Assembly (NCBI GenBank): GCA_035503975.1 | Contig: DATJST010000247.1 | Span: forward strand, 1-10,494 | Reading direction: 5' to 3' | DNA from: DATJMJ01 sp035503975 | GTDB lineage: Bacteria; Actinomycetota; Acidimicrobiia; Acidimicrobiales; Palsa-688 | Length of the DNA stretch: 10,494 bases | Part shown: positions 6,766 to 10,494 of the stretch, piece after piece | Position numbering within the stretch: the stretch's first letter is position 1 | Layout of the letters: every line of letters begins with the position of its first letter | The notes under the pieces: generated by a model | Told to the model about the DNA's origin: nothing | Database searches by the model: none | What the model saw: only the letters and a program-made list of their open reading frames with translations | Made by a program: the position numbers and the translations under genes

Positions 6766-6819
6766 GAGCGATCTTTGCGATAGCCGGAGGAAGCCAGCAG
6801 TGCGACCGCTACGCCGGGA

Positions 6820-7176
6820 TCATTTCACGCAAAGGCAAAACGGGTGGCCGGCGGGGTCGAGGAAGACCCGGAAGGTTGTCCCCGGCTGGTGCTCGTGCTT
6901 CCTCGCGCCGAGATCAAGCACCGCCACCTCGGCGGCATCGAGGTCTTCAACCATTACGTCGAGGTGCATCTGCTGGGGTACTTCCTGGGCCGGCCACCTG
7001 GGTGCCGTGTACGCCTCCACTTGCTGGAAGCAGATGCACTGTCCGTAGTCGGCACGGATTTCGGCCCAGTCGCCGGAGGTTTCGATTTTCCAGTCGAGCA
7101 TGGTCCCATAGAACGTGGCCAACGCGGCGGCGTCGGGGCAGTCGATGACGACTGTTGGGAATTTCGCAATGGGCAT
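6820..7176 (-). CDS. VOC superfamily (glyoxalase/bleomycin-resistance-like) protein
   Basis: Small soluble protein of 118 aa (125 if begun at ATG 7197) with two beta-alpha-beta-beta-beta halves of the vicinal oxygen chelate fold. Typical landmarks of the common actinobacterial glyoxalase-like subfamily, numbered from ATG 7176: TVVIDCPDAAALATFYGTMLDW (7-28), CICFQQVEAYTAPRWP (47-62), QMHLDVMVEDLDAA (69-82) and a FRVFLDPAGHPFCLC ending (102-116). His71 and possibly the C-terminal half supply metal ligands, but the first-half ligand is not obvious, so the reaction cannot be named. ATG 7176 is preferred because homologues usually begin a few residues before the first strand. A minus-strand TACCGT at 7184-7189 lies 7 bp before it, compatible with a leaderless message. 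It probably has its own promoter in the 7177-7320 gap. Confidence 0.85.
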   Translation of the reverse strand: MPIAKFPTVVIDCPDAAALATFYGTMLDWKIETSGDWAEIRADYGQCICFQQVEAYTAPRWPAQEVPQQMHLDVMVEDLDAAEVAVLDLGARKHEHQPGTTFRVFLDPAGHPFCLCVK

Positions 7177-7238
7177 GCCTGCGACGGTACCGGTCATTGC
7201 GGACAGTTCCGGTCCTCATTGTGCCCGCGCGTGCGTTG

Positions 7239-7259
7239 GCGTCCCCCGGTGGGGGGCGC
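7239..7259 (-). terminator. Hairpin between the thiolase-like and VOC genes
   Basis: gcg-t-ccccc-ggt-ggggg-g-cgc folds into a 9-position stem with a 3-base loop (T.G wobble on the plus strand, an A/C mismatch in the minus transcript). It could end the VIT-thiolase transcript or sit in the leader of the VOC gene. No T-tract follows on the minus strand. Confidence 0.35.
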
Positions 7260-7265
7260 ACTTCA

Positions 7266-7293
7266 GTTACAACAAAGTTACAACTGTGTGACA
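7266..7293. promoter_or_regulatory. Three in-phase direct half-sites, 11-bp period (response-regulator-like)
   Basis: gttaca at 7266-7271, gttaca at 7277-7282 and gtgaca at 7288-7293 repeat at exact 11-bp steps; the first two lie in identical 9-bp blocks (agttacaac). Read on the minus strand, the first two form TGTAAC-N5-TGTAAC, which fits the published WalR-type consensus TGTWAH-N5-TGTWAH. Direct repeats one helical turn apart are the usual binding mode of OmpR/PhoB-family response regulators; MtrA is the actinobacterial candidate. The likely target is the VOC gene about 90-115 bp downstream. Which regulator binds is inference. Confidence 0.45.
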
Positions 7294-7306
7294 CTCCCCA
7301 GATTCG

Positions 7307-7320
7307 TCCACAGCTGTGGA
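7307..7320. promoter_or_regulatory. 14-bp perfect palindrome after the thiolase-like gene; DnaA-box-like halves
   Basis: tccacagctgtgga is self-complementary and directly follows the stop codon (TAA, 7321-7323, minus strand). With flanks, the plus strand reads tcgtccaca and the minus strand taatccaca, each one mismatch from DnaA boxes (TTGTCCACA, TTATCCACA). It could be an inverted DnaA-box pair, an operator, or a short hairpin (5-bp stem, AGCT loop) aiding termination. None is proven. Confidence 0.3.
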
Positions 7321-8673
7321 TTACTCGTAGCAGCCCAGCAGGCACGCCGTACCAACCCCGCCTTCCCCGGCCGCGGCCACCAGCGCGAGGCGTGCCGCAC
7401 CTGCCGCCAGCGCGCCCACCGCCGATGCGAACATGGCCGCACCTGCTGCTCCCACCGGCGATCCGGTGCCCAGGGCCCCACCGTCCGGGTTGACCAGGTC
7501 GAGCGGCGCCCGCACCTCCCGGCTCCATGCCAGCACAGCGGCGGCGCTGCTTTCGTGCACGAACCAGGCATCAACGTCCACGGCCCGCACGCCCGCCCGG
7601 GCGAGAGCGGCCTGGCTAGCTGCCGCCGCGGCCATCGGCCATACGTCCGGCGCACCTCCCGCGCTGGCGAACGACACGAACCTGGCTCGCGGTTGCAGGC
7701 CCCGCACGAGCGCGGCGGCCTCGCTGGCGACGACCACCGCAGCACACCCGTCGCCCTCAGCCGCCATGTTGCCTGCCGTGACGAGCCCGCCCTCTTGGAA
7801 CATCGGCCGGAGCCTGCGCAGGTTCTCCGCCGTGGCCGGCTTGGCCAAAGCTTCGTCCCGCGTCAGTAGGCCAGGAGCAGCGCGCCGTCCCCGGGCCGCG
7901 CCCGCCCTTGGCGCCGCTGCGAGGTCGGTACCGGCGGCTCTGCGCGCCCCTGCCTTACCGGCCGGGCCGGTACCGGCGGCTGCCCCGCTTGGCGACTTGG
8001 CAGGCAGCGGCGTGGGCAGGATGTGGGCTGGCCGGGAACGTTGCGCCAGGACTGCGCGTTCGGTGCTGCAAACGGCCCAGTTGTCGAGGCGCTCGCGGCT
8101 CAGTTCCCAGCGCCGGGCCAGTTCCTCGGCGACCAAGCCCGGAGGCAGCAGGCCGCCGCCGGCCTTGAAGCGTTCCACGAGGCGGGTACCGAACGGCTTG
8201 CCGGTAGCCGGCTGAGCCAGCGGAGCGCCCAGCGGCACGACGCTTGCCATCTCCACCCCACCGGCCACGACCAGGTCCTGTGCCCCAGATGCGGCTGCGT
8301 GCGCGGCCCAATGCACAGCTTGGGCCGACGAAGCGGCGTGGCGGTCGACCGTGGCTCCCGGCACCGACACGGGCCAACCGGCAGCGAGAGCGGCTCGCCG
8401 GGCGAGGTTGCCCGCCTGCGCGCCGACCTGGGACGCGCACCCGAGCACGACGTCGTCGACAGCCACCGGGTCGATGCCGTTGAGCTGGACGACTTCACCG
8501 ATCACAAAAGCTGCCAGGTCCACGGGGTGCCAGCCCGAGAGCACGCCGCCGCGCCGTCCAAAGGGGGTGCGTACCGCGTCGACGATGACCGGACAGCGGT
8601 CGAGGCCGCCGAGGGCTCGGGCGCGTTGGACCACGACTGGTCGAGCCGGCTTAGTGGGAGATGTGGGCCACAT
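7321..8673 (-). CDS. Thiolase-fold protein lacking the catalytic residues
   Basis: 450-aa protein clearly related to acetyl-CoA acetyltransferases / 3-ketoacyl-CoA thiolases. Thiolase landmarks: PVIVDAVRTPFGRRGG (28-43), GCASQVGAQAGNLARRAAL (78-96), VAGGVEMAS (136-144), GGLVTAGNMAAEGDG (295-309), NPDGGALG (395-402) and the GGVGTA region near the end. The usual catalytic positions are changed: the nucleophile in the NRxC motif is Ala113 (VDRHAASSAQ), NEAF is HESS (373-376), the GHP His is Ser405 (GSPVG), and the second Cys (CxGGGxG) is Ala435. An Ala/Gly-rich insert lies at about 225-268. The reading frame is complete, so this is not an obvious pseudogene. It overlaps the upstream metal-transporter gene by 23 bp if begun at ATG 8673; GTG 8634 is an alternative start. 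Acyl-CoA thiolysis is unlikely; a binding, structural or altered enzymatic role is possible. Confidence 0.85.
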   Translation of the reverse strand: MWPTSPTKPARPVVVQRARALGGLDRCPVIVDAVRTPFGRRGGVLSGWHPVDLAAFVIGEVVQLNGIDPVAVDDVVLGCASQVGAQAGNLARRAALAAGWPVSVPGATVDRHAASSAQAVHWAAHAAASGAQDLVVAGGVEMASVVPLGAPLAQPATGKPFGTRLVERFKAGGGLLPPGLVAEELARRWELSRERLDNWAVCSTERAVLAQRSRPAHILPTPLPAKSPSGAAAGTGPAGKAGARRAAGTDLAAAPRAGAARGRRAAPGLLTRDEALAKPATAENLRRLRPMFQEGGLVTAGNMAAEGDGCAAVVVASEAAALVRGLQPRARFVSFASAGGAPDVWPMAAAAASQAALARAGVRAVDVDAWFVHESSAAAVLAWSREVRAPLDLVNPDGGALGTGSPVGAAGAAMFASAVGALAAGAARLALVAAAGEGGVGTACLLGCYE

Positions 8674-9433
8674 CGACCCCGATCAGCCTGCCCACCAGGT
8701 AGGTGACTCCGGCAGCGACCATGCTGACAACTAGCTGGCGCACGGCACTGCGTGCGGGGGGGCGCCCCGTGGCCTGGGACAGGAGCAAGCCGATCACGAC
8801 CGACGCCGCGGCCACGGAGACGACAGAGCTGGCCACGGCTGGGATGCCACGGACGAAGAACCACGGCACAAGCGGTATGACCGCACCTACGCAGAAGCTG
8901 AGGAAGGAGGAAATCGCGGCCGGGTAAGGGGACGAGATCGAAGACGGGTCCACCCCGATCTCCTCCCTGGCGTGCGCCTCCAGGGCGAGCTCGGGAGTCC
9001 GCATCATCATCTGGGCGACGTAGGTGGCTGCCTCTGGGGTTAGCCCGCGGCGCTGGTACACCTGCGCGAGCTCCTCCTGCTCAGCCTCGGGTGCGGACTT
9101 CAACGCCCGGCGCTCGATCTCGAGCTCGCGATGCAGCAGCTCCTGCTGAGCAGACATCGAGACGTACTCGCCAGCAGCCATGGAAAACGCGCCCGCCAGT
9201 AAGCCCGCCAGTCCCGCCAAGCGAATGTAGCCCGGCCCCGGCTGCGCCCCAACGAAGCCCAATATGAGCGACACGTTGGTGACCAACCCGTCGCTTATGC
9301 CGAACACGGCAGCGCGAGCGGCCCCTCCTTGGACGTTGCGGTGATGGTGCTCGGCCGCCTGATGGAGCTCAGGGCCTCGCGATGGCTCCGACGCAGGCTC
9401 GCCCGGAGAGGCAGCGCTCTCAGCTTGGGTCAC
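8651..9433 (-). CDS. VIT1/CCC1 family iron/manganese transporter
   Basis: 260-aa membrane protein of the VIT1/CCC1 family (PF01988), which moves Fe2+ or Mn2+ out of the cytosol by H+ exchange. After a polar N-terminus with a His cluster (HHH 29-31), the segment AARAAVFGISDGLVTNVSLILG (38-59) carries the family Asp48. The second segment LAGAFSMAAGEYVSMSAQQ (79-97) carries Glu89 and Met93. A soluble acidic helical region (98-165) contains clustered Glu (103, 105, 107, 118, 120, 121) and MMM (142-144), as expected for the cytosolic metal-binding domain. Three further membrane segments follow (about 170-193, 197-220, 230-250). The start is GTG 9433, with no strong ribosome binding site. The stop lies inside the thiolase-like frame, suggesting joint transcription. 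Metal choice cannot be decided. Confidence 0.9.
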   Translation of the reverse strand: MTQAESAASPGEPASEPSRGPELHQAAEHHHRNVQGGAARAAVFGISDGLVTNVSLILGFVGAQPGPGYIRLAGLAGLLAGAFSMAAGEYVSMSAQQELLHRELEIERRALKSAPEAEQEELAQVYQRRGLTPEAATYVAQMMMRTPELALEAHAREEIGVDPSSISSPYPAAISSFLSFCVGAVIPLVPWFFVRGIPAVASSVVSVAAASVVIGLLLSQATGRPPARSAVRQLVVSMVAAGVTYLVGRLIGVDVAHISH

Positions 9434-9474
9434 GGCTCAGCTGCCACGCCCGGCGGCCGCACAGCATGGGCACC

Positions 9475-9514
9475 TCATAGCACCGGCACAACGGTCATAG
9501 CACCGACACAACGG
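9475..9514. repeat. Two tandem 20-bp repeats across the CPBP-gene stop codon
   Basis: Two adjacent 20-bp units (9475-9494 and 9495-9514), both beginning tcatagcaccg, differ at one base (g/a). Unit 2 encodes the last residues and TGA stop (9495-9497, minus strand) of the CPBP protease gene; unit 1 is an extra copy in the 61-bp gap before the VIT gene. As 20 is not a multiple of three, the copied TGA is out of frame. Confidence 0.88.
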
Positions 9515-10484
9515 CGATCAGGTTGAATAGGCAATGCGCTACCATTCCCGGTCCGAGCCGGCCCGACATCTTGGCGGCGTAGCCGAGCACGACGCCGACA
9601 CAGCACATCGCGAGCACGACCGAGACATTGCCCCAGGCGGACGAGGCCTCACCGGTGTGAGCCAAGCCAAAAACCGCGCCCTGCAGCCAAACCGCACCGT
9701 GGGGCCCGAAGCGGGCCTGTAGCGCCGTGCGCAAGAACCCCCTGAAGAAGAGCTCTTCGAAGAACGGGGCACCGACCGCGACAAGCAGGGCCACCACTGC
9801 CAGGGAGAGCCCGTGGCCCTCTTGCTGGGTCAGGATCTGGTCGTTGGAACCGGCGAAGCGGGTACCTGAGAAGGCGAGCACCACGGCCTCGACCACCACC
9901 ATCGCCCCCATCGCGGTCAGCAGTCCCCACCCGAGGTCTTGGCCTTTGAGAGCCAACCCGTAGTCGCGGCGCAGGCTGCGCCAGCCGTAACGCACCGAGA
10001 CGAACCACGCCGTCGCGAACATCGCCACCCACAGACCGGCCTCGCTCAGGAGATCCGTAGCCGCGCTCTTGGCGCTCCCCGTAACCGCGATGCCGATGCC
10101 GCCCCCTATCCCCGAAAGCACCAGCGCGATCAGGGCCCCGGGGACCACCCACAGGGCGGCGCGGGCAGGGATCGACCGAGCCTGGTCTGGGCCGGCCGGC
10201 GCCGGGCCGCCTATTGCCCGCTGCAGCCCCCAGTAGCCGGCGGCACCACCGCCGCCGCGCCAACCGGGCCCGCGCCAACCCTGGCCACCTGCACCGGGAC
10301 CACCTGCACCGGGACCACCTGCACCGGCGGCCGGCGGGCCCGGGGCGCCCGAGACGGGGTTGGGCGGCGTGGACCATGGGTCGGGCCACACGGGCGCGTC
10401 GCGGTCGCTCGGCGGCCAAACGGGGGCGTCACCAGGCGCGCGCGCTGGAGCGTACGGATGAGGTTCGAGCCCGCTTTCGTCCAC
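9495..10484 (-). CDS. CPBP family intramembrane glutamic protease (Rce1/Abi type)
   Basis: Membrane protein (at least 329 aa) with a C-terminal CPBP domain (PF02517), the family of type II CAAX prenyl proteases and bacteriocin-immunity proteins. The three motifs are intact: FFEELFFRGFL (241-251; Glu243, Glu244, Arg248), FGLAH (272-276; His276) and HCLFN (317-321; His317, Asn321). Membrane segments lie at about 110-132, 148-165, 187-206, 226-240, 262-275 and 286-301, plus the C-terminal one. The first 105 residues are Pro/Gly/Ala/Trp-rich and probably disordered in the cytoplasm, with DAPVWP twice (19-24, 29-34) and a GGPGA repeat. The substrate is unknown. GTG 10484 is the first visible start, but no in-frame stop precedes it before the window edge, so the true start may lie outside. 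The 3' end is a tandem duplication. Confidence 0.88.
   Translation of the reverse strand: MDESGLEPHPYAPARAPGDAPVWPPSDRDAPVWPDPWSTPPNPVSGAPGPPAAGAGGPGAGGPGAGGQGWRGPGWRGGGGAAGYWGLQRAIGGPAPAGPDQARSIPARAALWVVPGALIALVLSGIGGGIGIAVTGSAKSAATDLLSEAGLWVAMFATAWFVSVRYGWRSLRRDYGLALKGQDLGWGLLTAMGAMVVVEAVVLAFSGTRFAGSNDQILTQQEGHGLSLAVVALLVAVGAPFFEELFFRGFLRTALQARFGPHGAVWLQGAVFGLAHTGEASSAWGNVSVVLAMCCVGVVLGYAAKMSGRLGPGMVAHCLFNLIAVVSVL
10285..10327. repeat. 15-bp tandem repeat inside the CPBP gene
   Basis: ccacctgcaccggga occurs at 10285-10299 and 10300-10314, and again in part from 10315. It encodes repeated Gly-Gly-Pro-Gly-Ala pentapeptides in the disordered N-terminal part of the CPBP protein (about residues 53-67). 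The unit length keeps the frame, so copy number could vary between strains. Confidence 0.85.
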
Positions 10485-10494
10485 GACTCTGACG

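Noticed and set aside
7181..7209. ECF-sigma-like promoter (GGAAC ... CGTC, minus strand) before the VOC gene
   Set aside because: The spacing of about 19 bp is longer than the usual 16-17 bp for this pattern and the start site would fall past the ATG, so support is too thin.
7307..7320. LexA/SOS-type operator in the 14-bp palindrome
   Set aside because: It lacks the GAAC...GTTC core of actinobacterial SOS boxes.
6844..7869. A 341-codon open frame on the plus strand
   Set aside because: It is antisense to the VOC and thiolase-like genes and runs through the regulatory gap between them; no domain is visible.
7433..8215. A 260-codon Ala/Pro/Arg-rich open frame on the plus strand
   Set aside because: It lies opposite the thiolase-like gene; its make-up is what high-GC antisense frames give, and it has no recognisable domain.

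Overview
The window is high-GC DNA with densely packed genes, small or overlapping intergenic spaces, and many GTG starts. The left third is the conserved actinobacterial cell-division and signalling locus found near the replication origin: the 3' end of pbpA (class B PBP), then pknB (PASTA Ser/Thr kinase), trpG/pabA on the opposite strand, and crgA. The relative strands match Mycobacterium tuberculosis Rv0016c-Rv0011c, but pknA and the Rv0012-like gene are not in their usual places. I infer a non-mycobacterial actinobacterium. The long Thr-rich tail on PknB and the gene content would fit an uncultured Acidimicrobiia-like lineage, but the lineage is a guess.

Layout: 1-2850 (+) holds pbpA (partial) and pknB. 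2896-3522 (-) holds trpG, convergent with pknB and divergent from crgA. 3618-5948 (+) looks like a three-gene operon: crgA, an NCS1 nucleobase-type permease, and an HD-domain protein whose start codon overlaps the permease stop. From 5981 to the end all genes are on the minus strand: DedA membrane protein, VOC/glyoxalase-like protein, a thiolase-fold protein, a VIT1/CCC1 metal transporter (overlapping the thiolase gene) and a CPBP intramembrane protease whose 5' end is at the window edge.

How they work together: PbpA, PknB and CrgA belong to one process, septal and polar peptidoglycan synthesis and its control by a kinase that senses wall fragments. TrpG supplies an amidotransferase for anthranilate or p-aminobenzoate synthesis. 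The permease and HD protein are probably translationally coupled. The minus-strand block is mostly membrane and accessory proteins with no obvious common pathway.

Most notable points: (1) the thiolase-like protein is an intact 450-codon reading frame that appears to have lost all the standard catalytic residues (both Cys, the GHP His and the NEAF Asn). (2) Three in-phase GTTACA-type half-sites at exact 11-bp steps lie at 7266-7293, the geometry of OmpR/PhoB-family response-regulator sites. (3) Three different genes (trpG, the HD gene, the CPBP gene) have short tandem duplications that run across their stop codons. (4) PknB carries a Thr-rich tail of about 105 residues beyond its last PASTA domain. 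(5) A perfect 14-bp palindrome lies just upstream of a -10-like element that sits at the right distance for a leaderless crgA mRNA. No RNA genes, insertion sequences or CRISPR arrays were seen, and no gene-free stretch exceeds 300 bases.
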